DNA of 22,485 nucleotides from CAVPGH01 sp046726955 (GCA_046726955.1 JBKPBQ010000516.1:1-22485); one strand, 5' to 3'. Numbered from the stretch's first letter, positions 14,869 to 22,278 are shown. A program made the numbers and translations. The notes: generated by a model from the sequence alone, not told the origin.

Positions 14869-15902
14869 ATGGCACTCGAACGATCGCTCGAATCGCTCTC
14901 CGACGACGAGGTCCTGACCGCGCTCGACACCCTCCTTCGCCAGTCGCGCCGCGTCGAGGCCCCTCTCGTCGCTCACATCGGCGAGGTGGACGTCCGTCAC
15001 CTGTATGCGCGCTACGCCGCGCCGTCGATCTTCACGTACTGCACGAACGTCCTGCACATGTCCGAGGGGGAGGCGCAACTCCGGATCTCCGTGGCCAAGG
15101 CCGCTCGGGAGCATCCGGTTCTCCTGGAGATGCTCGCGAACGGTCGGCTCCATCTGAGCGGGATCGCGAGGCTCGCGCCGGTCCTCACGGTCGAGAACCG
15201 CGAAGCGCTGCTGGCTCGAGCCGTCCATAAGTCCAAGCGCCAGATCGAGGAGATTGTGGCGGAGCTGGATCCTCGGCCGGACGTTCCTTCGGTCATCCGG
15301 AAGCTGCCGGAGAGGCCTGTGGCTCTCGCGGTCAATGCGGCCGCAGGGCTGGATCTCGCCTCGACGGCGTCTCGTCCCGAAGCGCCTCGTCCCGTTCCCG
15401 CGCCGCTTCCTGTCTTCCCGCCGCTCTCGCCGTCCAGGTACAAGATCCAGTTCACGGCGGACGCGGAGCTTCGTGACGACCTCGACCGGCTACGGGCCTT
15501 GATGCGATCGCAGGTGCCGGACGGCGATCTCGGCGCGATCATCGGCAAGGCGCTCAAGGCTCTGCGGCGACGCCTCGAAGCTCGGCGGTTTGCTTCGTCG
15601 ACGCGCAAGGCAGGAGATGCCCGGAGCGACATCGGCTCGAGTACCACCACCGACATGCCTTCGGCCTCGGAGGCGGGCGCCATGCCGAGAACATCTGTCT
15701 GATGTGCCCGACGCACAACCGTTACCTCGCGGAGCTCGACTACGGAAAGGACAAGATGGCTCGCTACTGGCGCGCAGCACGCAATCGGAAAGAAAGGGGC
15801 AGGCTCGTCGCGCGCGAGTCCGAGGCAGCGGAGGCCACTGGGAAGGAGGTGAGGAGGGAAGCCAGTTCCGTCGATGCTGATCGCGCCGACCCGCCGAGAT
15901 GA
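14869..15902 (+). pseudogene. Broken DUF222/HNH endonuclease family gene
   Basis: The first part reads well in one frame from ATG 14869: LSDDEVLTALDTLLRQSRRV, VAHIGEVDVRHLYARYA, LHLSGIARLAPVLT and ELDPRPDVPSVIRKLPER. These are typical of the helical domain of multicopy HNH proteins (13E12/DUF222-like). After LEARRFASSTRKAG (about 15615) this frame drifts and stops at 15702. A different frame, from about 15615 to the stop at 15902, carries the HNH core: RHRLEYHHRHAFGLGG, ENICLMCPTHNRYLAELDYG and KMARYW. Intact relatives, from memory, have about 25-35 more residues here (an alpha-helix and the first zinc cysteine of the HNH fold). A deletion plus frameshift has therefore removed the start of the nuclease domain. 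It is probably inactive; an assembly indel could explain the frame but not the missing residues. Confidence 0.8.
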
Positions 15903-16398
15903 AGGGCGCGAAGGGTTCTCCGTTGGGAGGCCCCGGTAAGCTGCGGCTTGGAGTGAACCGGTCGAGCTTGGATCGACGCCCGTTCGACTAATCTCTGGTG
16001 GGACTCCTTGAGTAGGTGCGGAGTCGAGTCATCCGGTTAGGCTGGATCGATGCCGCGGTGGATGCAGGAGGGGATCGAACGAGAAGCCTTCTGCACGCTC
16101 CGCGGGGACCGGGGCCCCTCGAGGACGTGTCCGCCGAATTTTCGAGCGGCCCACGGCCCGATCGGGCGAGCGAGTACAACGGCATCATCAACGCCGAGCG
16201 CGTGCTCGATGAGAGAAGCCATTGCGCCTCTGCGGCGTCCACGGCGCCGTGCGGGCTCCGAGAGCGCCGACCCCGTCAGGCTCCTCCCCAAAATCGAGGA
16301 TCTCGAACCTTCGCAATCCGCCCGGAAGGCCGACGGCGAGGGCTTGAGCGCGACGTTCCGGCGTTACCGTCCTACCCATTCCGGGTGAGGTGCCGACC
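15903..16398. other. Gene-poor spacer between HNH pseudogene and anti-sigma gene
   Basis: I see no convincing gene. Open frames on both strands lack recognisable motifs and overlap one another. Copy C of the repeat lies at the right end, just past the anti-sigma stop. A TTCGATC loop-like string near 16075 is not part of a foldable tRNA. The stretch may be decayed remains of the accessory segment. Confidence 0.45.
16371..16390 (+). repeat. ACCCATTCCGG repeat, copy C
   Basis: CCTACCCATTCCGGGTGAGG is identical to the core of copy B. It lies 8 bp beyond the stop of the membrane anti-sigma gene, so its hairpin could affect the 3' end of that transcript. There is no U-tract to make it a standard terminator. 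Copies A/B and C bracket the HNH pseudogene. Confidence 0.65.
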
Positions 16399-16938
16399 CT
16401 AGACAGGATCGAGCGGCTGTACCGCAACCTGGCCGCCGTGGCGGAGATGCGGACACGTGCGCGCAATCGCGAGCGCTTCCTGCATGTCGGACGCGCGGAA
16501 GAGGAAATAGCCGCGCGGCGCGGGCAACTCCGCCAAGCTGCCCTCGCCGAGGACGCGCTGCTCCGAGCCCAGCCGCTCCGCGCCGAGCAGGCGTCCGTCC
16601 TTCCGCAAGGAGGCCGCCCAGGCGCCGTACTCGTGGGCGCGGGCCGCCTCGTCGCCGGTAGTCCGGTCCGGTCCTGCATATAGAAGAAGGAGGTAGACAG
16701 GCTCCGCCGGGTGTGCCGGGCGCGCGGGCAGCCAGCGTCCAGCGACGAGACCGGCTGCGAACAAGACGAGACCAGCGGCGAGGCTGTTCCACGAAACCGG
16801 CCGCCGGCGGGCCACGAGCCCGCGGTCGCGCAATGCGCCCACCACGCGTTCCTCGAGCGCGGGCGGCGGTTCGGCCTCCCGGGGCAGCGCGCGGAGCGCG
16901 GCTTCCTCTTCCGGAGTGAGCTCCTCGTCTTCGGTCAT
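16399..16938 (-). CDS. Anti-sigma-like membrane protein with extracytoplasmic YCII/DGPF domain
   Basis: The product is 179 residues. Residues 1-48 are an acidic then basic cytoplasmic tail with PPPALEERVVGALRDRG, the style of short anti-sigma or sigma-partner tails. It has no zinc-binding H-x3-C-x2-C motif. One TM helix spans about 51-70, and RRRP before it predicts the C-terminus outside. Residues 80-179 match the YCII/DGPF domain: VYLLLLYAGPD, AHEYGAW (H102), KDGRLLGAERL (D114), GYFLFRASDMQEALAIA and CPHLRHGGQVAVQPL. Soluble DGPF proteins often sit next to ECF sigma genes, but here the domain is joined to a membrane anchor. The start overlaps the sigma stop (ATGA). The predicted role is to hold the sigma factor at the membrane and sense something outside. 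Domain calls are by eye. Confidence 0.8.
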   Translation of the reverse strand: MTEDEELTPEEEAALRALPREAEPPPALEERVVGALRDRGLVARRRPVSWNSLAAGLVLFAAGLVAGRWLPARPAHPAEPVYLLLLYAGPDRTTGDEAARAHEYGAWAASLRKDGRLLGAERLGSEQRVLGEGSLAELPAPRGYFLFRASDMQEALAIARTCPHLRHGGQVAVQPLDPV

Positions 16939-17465
16939 GGCGATCCTCGCGTGACGGGGCCCAGGCGGCGTCGCAGCGCGCGCCGGGCCAGGAACAGCTG
17001 GCTCTTCGACGTCCCCTCGTCCACTCCGAGCAGCGCCGCGATCTCGCGGTGGGTGTGGCCGAGGACGTCGTGGAGGACGAGGACCCGGCGATAGCCGTCG
17101 GCGAGGCCGCCGATCGCGCGCTCGAGGTCGATCGCGTCGCCGACGACGGGAGGCGACGCGGCCTCTTCAGCGGAAAGGGGATCGCCGGACGAACCACGCC
17201 GCCGCGCCTCGCGGACGCAGTTCAGCAGGATGCCCACGAGCCATGTGCGCAGCGACGACTCGAACCGGAAGAGGGCGAGCCTCTCCGCCGCCCGAATCCA
17301 CGCCTCCTGCACCACGTCCTCGGCGCCCGCTCCTTCGCCAAGCAGCCGGAGGGCGAGCCGGTAGAGCACCGGCGTGTGCCGCCGGTACAACACACGGAAG
17401 GCGTCCTCGCCGCGGTCGCGCACGAAGGCCCGGACGACCTCTCCGTCGGATGGGTCCGCGCCCAG
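16935..17465 (-). CDS. ECF-type RNA polymerase sigma factor
   Basis: Read from CTG 17465 the product is 176 residues, normal for an ECF sigma factor. Region 2 spans about 22-90 with AFRVLYRRHTPVLYRLALRLLG, the core-binding EDVVQEAW (49-56) and LRTWLVGILLNCVREARRR. Region 4 spans about 113-168 with VLHDVLGHTHREIAALLGV and EGTSKSQLFLARRALRRRL. There is no C-terminal SnoaL or TPR extension, unlike ECF41 or ECF42 groups. The start is uncertain. GAGGAGG lies 4 nt before CTG 17465. The nearest upstream ATG, 17588, would cover the whole divergent intergenic space and overlap the VOC start. A GTG at 17423 would cut into the region before helix 1. The stop overlaps the membrane partner's ATG (ATGA). 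Confidence 0.88.
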   Translation of the reverse strand: MGADPSDGEVVRAFVRDRGEDAFRVLYRRHTPVLYRLALRLLGEGAGAEDVVQEAWIRAAERLALFRFESSLRTWLVGILLNCVREARRRGSSGDPLSAEEAASPPVVGDAIDLERAIGGLADGYRRVLVLHDVLGHTHREIAALLGVDEGTSKSQLFLARRALRRRLGPVTRGSP

Positions 17466-17505
17466 TCGTCCTCCTCGTAACCTGAGTGGCCAACAGAGCG
17501 GGAAA

Positions 17506-17524
17506 GGTTGTGCGACGCGCAACC
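17506..17524. promoter_or_regulatory. 19-bp near-perfect palindrome between sigma and VOC genes
   Basis: GGTTGTGCG and CGCGCAACC flank the central A with one mismatched pair. It lies midway between the divergent sigma (17465) and VOC (17587) starts, so it is a candidate operator for both. The string could also include part of an ECF-type -35; I cannot tell which. Confidence 0.45.
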
Positions 17525-17560
17525 CTCGCCCCGCGTCCCGCCACTCAAGAGCGGGAATCG

Positions 17561-17582
17561 TAGCCTCCGAACGAAAAGGAAG
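17561..17582 (+). promoter_or_regulatory. TAGCCT -10-like element and ribosome binding site of the VOC gene
   Basis: TAGCCT (17561-17566) is followed 20 nt later by ATG 17587. AAGGAAG lies just before the start and acts as Shine-Dalgarno, unlike the leaderless-type starts in the window. Confidence 0.35.
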
Positions 17583-17586
17583 TGAC

Positions 17587-18057
17587 ATGCGCTCAAGCCG
17601 CTGGACGCCGATAGTGATCGTGACGCTCGCGTGCGTAGCTCCGGCACGGGCCCAAGACGGCCCCGCCGGCCCCGGCACCGCCGTGCTCGAAGGCCGCCTC
17701 CTCGTGCAGCTCCAGGTCCAGGACCTCGACCGCTCGATCGCCTTCTACACGCGCACCCTCGGGTGCCGCGTCACCGAGCGCCGGGACGACCTCGAGTTCG
17801 CGCACGTGGACTGCGGCCTGCCCGGCCTCCAGCTCGGGCTCTCCGCTGGGGGCGAGAAGCCGCCGGCTCCGGGAACGGTCGTGCTGAACTTCGGCGTGAA
17901 AGGCGACATCGAGAAGACGCGGGCCCTCCTCGGGAGGAAGGGCGTCGTCTTCACCGGCCCCACGCGCGTCATCCCCGGCAAGGTGAAGCTCGCCGGCTTC
18001 AAGGACCCCGACGGGTACTCGCTGCGCCTCGCCGCGCCCGATACGTCGCCGGACTGA
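17587..18057 (+). CDS. Exported VOC (glyoxalase-fold) protein
   Basis: From ATG 17587 the product is 156 residues. Residues 1-22 form a signal peptide ending ARAQ. The VOC domain (about 35-150) starts LLVQLQVQDLDRSIAFYTRTLG, the standard first beta-alpha unit of the family, and ends GFKDPDGYSLRLAAP. LQVQDL lacks the usual first metal-ligand histidine (often written as L-x-H), while the late DPDGYSLRL strand has no Glu at the usual ligand position. Metal-dependent catalysis is therefore uncertain and ligand binding is plausible. Export is unusual, since most VOC enzymes are cytoplasmic. The gene is divergent from the ECF sigma/YCII pair and may be controlled by it. An upstream open frame (to 17374) overlaps the sigma gene and is rejected. 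Confidence 0.83.
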   Translation: MRSSRWTPIVIVTLACVAPARAQDGPAGPGTAVLEGRLLVQLQVQDLDRSIAFYTRTLGCRVTERRDDLEFAHVDCGLPGLQLGLSAGGEKPPAPGTVVLNFGVKGDIEKTRALLGRKGVVFTGPTRVIPGKVKLAGFKDPDGYSLRLAAPDTSPD

Positions 18058-18113
18058 GCGCACGCGGGGATTTGCCGACGGGGGAGCAGGAGGCGGAGAG
18101 AAAGCGCAGGGAG

Positions 18114-20924
18114 CTAGAACGTCAGGTCGAACCGGAAGTAGAAGCGCGTCTCGCCCTTCTCGTTGAAGCCGTGGCCCACCCCCACCTCGGCCGTGAAGGG
18201 CAGCCGATACCCGATGTAGGTGTCGGTGGCGAGCGCCACGCCCGCCGCCGTGCTCACGTCCTCCATCCGGAACTCCCCCGTCCAGGCGTGCGCGGCGTCG
18301 AAGAACGCGGCCGCGTGGAGGTTCCGGAGGAAGACCGGCAGCGTCCGCCAGCCGCGCTGGGGATGGCCGAGGGGGAAGCGGTACTCGACGTTCGCGGAGG
18401 CGAAGGCGCGGCCGGCGAAGGCGTCGTCGGGGTAGCCGCGGAGGAGCGCCATGTTCGTGTCCACGAGGTCGAACAGGCTCGAGTCCGGGAACCCGCCCAC
18501 CGTGAACGACCGCCGGAAATCCGGCTCGCCGCGCGTGAAGCCGCCCTGCCCGCGCAGCACGAGCGTGTCCACCTCTCCGAAGCCCCGGAGGTAGAGCCGC
18601 CCGTCGACGGTCGTCTTGCTCAGCGACACGTCGGAGCCGAACGCGGGATCTTCCCGGAGAAACGCGACGCGCAGGCGGCTGCCGTCCACCGGCGAGATGG
18701 AGTACGGGTAGACCTTCACCGACGACAGCGTCCACGCCGCCTCCAGCCCGCCGAGCTCGAGCCGCTCGGCCGGCGAGAGGTCGAGGGTCGCCTGCTCCTC
18801 GCGGCGCCAGGCCACGGAGATGGCCTGCGACGAGCGCAGCGTCTTGCGGACCGGGAACGTGAGCCGCGCGTTGAAGGTGCGCGTGCGCACGCGCGTCTCC
18901 TCGCGTACGTCGGTCTCGTCCTCGGCGCTCAGGAGCAGGGTCGGGAAGAAGCGGTCGTACTGGTAGAAGCCCTGCCAGTTGAACCGGTCGGACTCCGTGC
19001 CGTGCGTGGCGGTGGCGCCCCAGAAGTGGCGGAAGAGGGGATCCGATCCGCCCGTGGCCGCTCCGATCTTCCACTCGCCTCCGTTCGAGTAGGCGACAGG
19101 CGTCCAGAAGCGCGGCCAGAGGGTCGCGAGCGGGCGATAGGGCTCGTCCTTCGCCTCCACCGGCGTCACCGGAGCGTGCGCCGGCGGATAGGGATCGTCG
19201 AAGGGCTCCGCCGCCGGCGCCCCGTCGAGGTCGAGGGCGGCGACGTGCACGTCGTAGCCGCGAGAGGAGTAGAGGGCGAAGGCCATCTCGCGCCCGGTGG
19301 GGTCGACGGTCGGCGTGAACGCGCCCCCGAGCACGCTCGTGAGGCGCACGAGCCGCCGGTCGTCGAGCCGCATCGCGTAGAGGTTCGAGCGGCCGTCGCG
19401 GTCGGACCGGAAGACGACCGCCCCGCCGTCTGGAGTCCACGCGGGCTCCACGTCCTTCGCGCGGTCCTCGGTGAGCGGCGAGATGCGGCCCGTCGCCACG
19501 TCCACGAGCACCACGTCGAGCCAGCCTCCGGGCAGGAGGCGCGCCGCCGCGATCTGGTCGCCTCGCGGGCTCCACACGGGCCCGCTCCACTCCGTGCCCG
19601 GAGCCGACTCCGTGAGCGCGCGGAGGTCCTTGCCGTCGAGGCCGATGAGATAGAGCTCGCTGCGGTCGCCCATGTGCCGTGAGAAGACGACCGAGGCGCC
19701 GTCGGGCGAGACGTCGGGATCGCCGGCGCGCAGCCCCTTGCTGATCTTGCGCACGCGTCCTGAGGCCACGTCCACCGCGCGGAGGTCGCTGCGCACGGAG
19801 AAGAAGCGCCGGACCTCCGACTCCGCGTAGACGAGCGTCTTCCCGTCCGGCGTCCACGACAGCCCGGAGCCGCCGTTTCGGTCGGCGAGGTGGCGGTCTC
19901 CCGTTCCGTCCGGGCGGACGAGGCGGACGGACGGAAAGCGGGTGAGGGTCCGGCTCGAGTACGCGATCCAGCTCCCGTCCGGGCTGTAGCGGGGCTCCCA
20001 CTGCCGGATGCCGCGCGTCGTGAGCGCGCGCGAGGAGGTGAGGCCGTCGCGGCGGAGACGGTCCGCCTCCTCCGCGTAGGCGGCGCGCGAGCGCTCCGCC
20101 CACGCCTCCCACTGCGCGTGGAAGCTCGCCCCCGTCACCTCGCGGGCCGTGAAGTCGTCGAGGTAGGGAAGGATCTTCCCCGACTGCTTCCGCGCGAGCG
20201 CGGGGACGACGGCGTCGCCCTCGTTGGCCGTGAGCTGGCGCAGGAACGCCTCGCCGAAGAGGTAGGGCGCCTGCCCCCCCGGCCACGCGTCGAAGCCGTA
20301 CGTCGCCTCGTCCTCGCGGAGGAAGCGGTCCCCGAGGGCGGACATCCGCACGATCATCCGCGAGTCCGGGTTGCGGCCGCGGCCGAACGCGGTCGTCTCG
20401 GTCTCCTCGTAGGTGGCGAGGCCCTCGACGAGCCAGGTCGGGGTGAAGACGTTCGGAAAGAGGAAGGGCGCCCGCCCCAGCAGCTTCCTTCCAAACGATA
20501 CGACGCCGCGGGCCTGGTCGAGGTGCACGACGTGCGCGAGCTCGTGGCTGAGCACGAGGCGCAGCCATCCCTCGTGGTTGCCGAACTCGTCGCTGCCGTC
20601 GGGCGCGATCACGTGCACGTTGACGAGCGGATAGGGCAGCGGCGTCGCGAAGCCGTTCGAGTCGTCCTCGTTGTCCGCGAGCACGATGCGCACGCGGCCC
20701 ACCCGGCGCCCGTAGCGCGCCTCGTGCCGCTCGAGGATCTCGGTGGCGAGCGCTATCGCCTCCCTCGCCGCCGCCTCCAAGCCCTGGTGGTAGTACACCG
20801 TGACCCGCGAGCCCTCGAGCGCGCGGAAGCGGTAGCTCGGCGGGAAGGACGCGGCGTGCGCCGCCGAAATCCCGAAGAGGAAAACGAGAAGGAGGAGGGG
20901 AAGAACGCGGGGGGACTGCGCCAT
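18114..20924 (-). CDS. Metalloprotease, TolB-like propeller and Omp85-like barrel in one chain
   Basis: From ATG 20924 the product is 936 residues. A signal peptide covers about 1-24 (AAHAA). Residues 30-270 form a gluzincin-type peptidase: HELAH with H127, E128 and H131, and the third ligand E167 in WLVEGLATYEE. Residues about 285-560 form a TolB/PD40 propeller with repeated S-P-D-G or T-P-D-G turns (YSPDGSWIAYSS, WTPDGKTLVYAE, VSPDGASVVFSR, WTPDGGAVVFRS). Residues about 600-936 look like a bacterial surface antigen (Omp85/BamA-like) barrel. It has ALLRGYPDDAFAGRAFASAN, VEYRFPLG and AAAFFDAAHAW, and ends in FYFRFDLTF with a terminal aromatic residue. It should sit in the outer membrane with soluble protease and propeller. 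GGAGG precedes the ATG by 6-7 nt. The longer open frame to 22172 is shadow of the M24 gene. Confidence 0.9.
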   Translation of the reverse strand: MAQSPRVLPLLLLVFLFGISAAHAASFPPSYRFRALEGSRVTVYYHQGLEAAAREAIALATEILERHEARYGRRVGRVRIVLADNEDDSNGFATPLPYPLVNVHVIAPDGSDEFGNHEGWLRLVLSHELAHVVHLDQARGVVSFGRKLLGRAPFLFPNVFTPTWLVEGLATYEETETTAFGRGRNPDSRMIVRMSALGDRFLREDEATYGFDAWPGGQAPYLFGEAFLRQLTANEGDAVVPALARKQSGKILPYLDDFTAREVTGASFHAQWEAWAERSRAAYAEEADRLRRDGLTSSRALTTRGIRQWEPRYSPDGSWIAYSSRTLTRFPSVRLVRPDGTGDRHLADRNGGSGLSWTPDGKTLVYAESEVRRFFSVRSDLRAVDVASGRVRKISKGLRAGDPDVSPDGASVVFSRHMGDRSELYLIGLDGKDLRALTESAPGTEWSGPVWSPRGDQIAAARLLPGGWLDVVLVDVATGRISPLTEDRAKDVEPAWTPDGGAVVFRSDRDGRSNLYAMRLDDRRLVRLTSVLGGAFTPTVDPTGREMAFALYSSRGYDVHVAALDLDGAPAAEPFDDPYPPAHAPVTPVEAKDEPYRPLATLWPRFWTPVAYSNGGEWKIGAATGGSDPLFRHFWGATATHGTESDRFNWQGFYQYDRFFPTLLLSAEDETDVREETRVRTRTFNARLTFPVRKTLRSSQAISVAWRREEQATLDLSPAERLELGGLEAAWTLSSVKVYPYSISPVDGSRLRVAFLREDPAFGSDVSLSKTTVDGRLYLRGFGEVDTLVLRGQGGFTRGEPDFRRSFTVGGFPDSSLFDLVDTNMALLRGYPDDAFAGRAFASANVEYRFPLGHPQRGWRTLPVFLRNLHAAAFFDAAHAWTGEFRMEDVSTAAGVALATDTYIGYRLPFTAEVGVGHGFNEKGETRFYFRFDLTF

Positions 20925-20972
20925 TCGACGCCTCCGAGGGTAACATGCGCCCCACCCTTCCGCGAGGTGCCC
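20925..20972. promoter_or_regulatory. Divergent 48-bp promoter region of the two peptidase genes
   Basis: Minus-strand TACCCT lies about 12 nt before ATG 20924, and plus-strand TAACAT (20941-20946) lies 26 nt before ATG 20973. Both genes have Shine-Dalgarno sequences here (GGAGG, GAGGTG). The space is so short that the two promoters must overlap, which suggests shared control. Confidence 0.35.
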
Positions 20973-22253
20973 ATGAGCTGCGGTCCCTTCCCTCGGCGCG
21001 CGCTCTTCCGCATGTCGGCCGCGGCGACACTCGGGACGATGGCCTCCCCTCTCGCCGCGTCTCCGACGGAGCGCGCGCCCGAGGACCTGCCGCCGTCGCT
21101 CGCCGCCCTCCAGCCGATGACCGAGGGCATCGCCCCGATAAGCGTGGACGAGAGGAAGGCCCGCCTCGCCCGCGGGCAGGAGCTGCTGCGCGAGACCGGG
21201 CTCGACGCGCTGGTCCTGGCCAGCGGCAGCAGCCTGGAGTACTTCACCGGCGCCATGTGGGGGCTCTCGGAGCGCTTCTTCGGCGCGGTGGTCACGCGCG
21301 AAGGCGAGCCCGCGTGGGTCAGCCCCGCCTTCGAGAAGGGGCGCGCGCTCGAGCAGATCAAGCACGGGACGGACGTGCGGGTGTGGGAGGAGGACCAGTC
21401 CCCCGCCGATCTCGTGGCCGGCATCCTGCGCGACCGCAAGGCCACGGGCCGCGTCGGGATCGACGAGGCCATGCCCTTCGCCTTCGCGGACGCGATCGCC
21501 AAGGCCGCCCCCGTCGCGCGCCTGGAGAGCGGCACGCCGGTGACCGCCGGCTGTCGGATGGTCAAGGATGCCCACGAGATCGCGATCATGCGGCGCGTCT
21601 GCGAGATCACCGTGCAGGCCCACCGGGCCGTCTTCGCCGCCCTGCGCGAGGGGATGACGCAGGAGAAGGTGCAGGCGCTCTCGGTGCAGGCGCACCGCCA
21701 GCTCGGCGTGAAGGGGGGCGCCCTCGTGCTCTTCGGCCCCGACGCCGCCTTCCCCCACGGGACGACACGGCCGCAGCCGCTGAAGCCCGGCGACGTCGTG
21801 CTCGTCGACGGCGGAGGCGAGCTCTTCGGCTACTCGAGCGACATCACGCGCACGCTCGTCTTCGCCAAGCCGCCCACCGACCGGCAGCGGCGGATCTGGG
21901 ACGTCGTGCGCCAGGCCCAGGAGGCGGCGTTCCGGGCCGCGCGTCCGGGCGCGGAGTGCCAGGCCGTGGACGCGGCGGCGCGAAAGGTCCTCGAGGATGC
22001 CGGTTTCGGGCCGGGCTACCGCTTCCTCACCCACCGGCTCGGCCACGGCATCGGCCTCGACGGGCACGAGTACCCGTACATGGTCCGGGGCAACACCACG
22101 CGGCTGCGCCCCGGGATGTGCTTCACCGACGAGCCGGGAATCTACGTGTCCGGCGAGGTCGGAGTGCGCCACGAGGACGTCGTCTTCGTCACCGAGGACG
22201 GGGCGCAGAACATGACGCGGTGGTCGGGGACGCCGGAAGAGCCGGCGGTGTGA
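20973..22253 (+). CDS. Exported M24 metallopeptidase (Xaa-Pro aminopeptidase-like)
   Basis: From ATG 20973 the product is 426 residues. The N-terminus (FPRRALFRMSAAATLGTM) has a twin-arginine and hydrophobic stretch, a Tat-type signal, so the enzyme probably folds in the cytoplasm and is exported. A creatinase-like N-domain (about 50-185) is followed by the pita-bread catalytic domain. All five metal ligands are present: D279 in VDGGG, D290 in SSDITRT, H358 in GHGIGLDGHE, E387 in DEPGIY and E401 in RHEDVV. The second conserved histidine is in the HGT segment. It should remove N-terminal residues before proline or cleave dipeptides. GAGGTG precedes the ATG. It is divergent from the outer-membrane metalloprotease, which suggests that the two cooperate in periplasmic or extracellular peptide use. 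Confidence 0.92.
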   Translation: MSCGPFPRRALFRMSAAATLGTMASPLAASPTERAPEDLPPSLAALQPMTEGIAPISVDERKARLARGQELLRETGLDALVLASGSSLEYFTGAMWGLSERFFGAVVTREGEPAWVSPAFEKGRALEQIKHGTDVRVWEEDQSPADLVAGILRDRKATGRVGIDEAMPFAFADAIAKAAPVARLESGTPVTAGCRMVKDAHEIAIMRRVCEITVQAHRAVFAALREGMTQEKVQALSVQAHRQLGVKGGALVLFGPDAAFPHGTTRPQPLKPGDVVLVDGGGELFGYSSDITRTLVFAKPPTDRQRRIWDVVRQAQEAAFRAARPGAECQAVDAAARKVLEDAGFGPGYRFLTHRLGHGIGLDGHEYPYMVRGNTTRLRPGMCFTDEPGIYVSGEVGVRHEDVVFVTEDGAQNMTRWSGTPEEPAV

Positions 22254-22278
22254 GCGCCGCCGCGGGCGGAGGTCCGGT

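Noticed and set aside
16060..16100. tRNA-like T-loop (GTTCGATCCCC) on the minus strand
   Set aside because: The flanking bases do not form a T-stem, and no matching acceptor strand or anticodon arm is found upstream.
16016..16402. Open frame of 128 residues in the spacer after the HNH pseudogene
   Set aside because: It has no conserved pattern and runs through repeat copy C. Open frames this long arise easily in GC-rich DNA.
18058..18113. Rho-independent terminator between the convergent VOC and protease-barrel genes
   Set aside because: No stable stem followed by a T-run is visible on either strand.
20925..22172. N-terminal extension of the protease-barrel frame
   Set aside because: It is antisense to the M24 peptidase. 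The signal peptide and Shine-Dalgarno mark ATG 20924.
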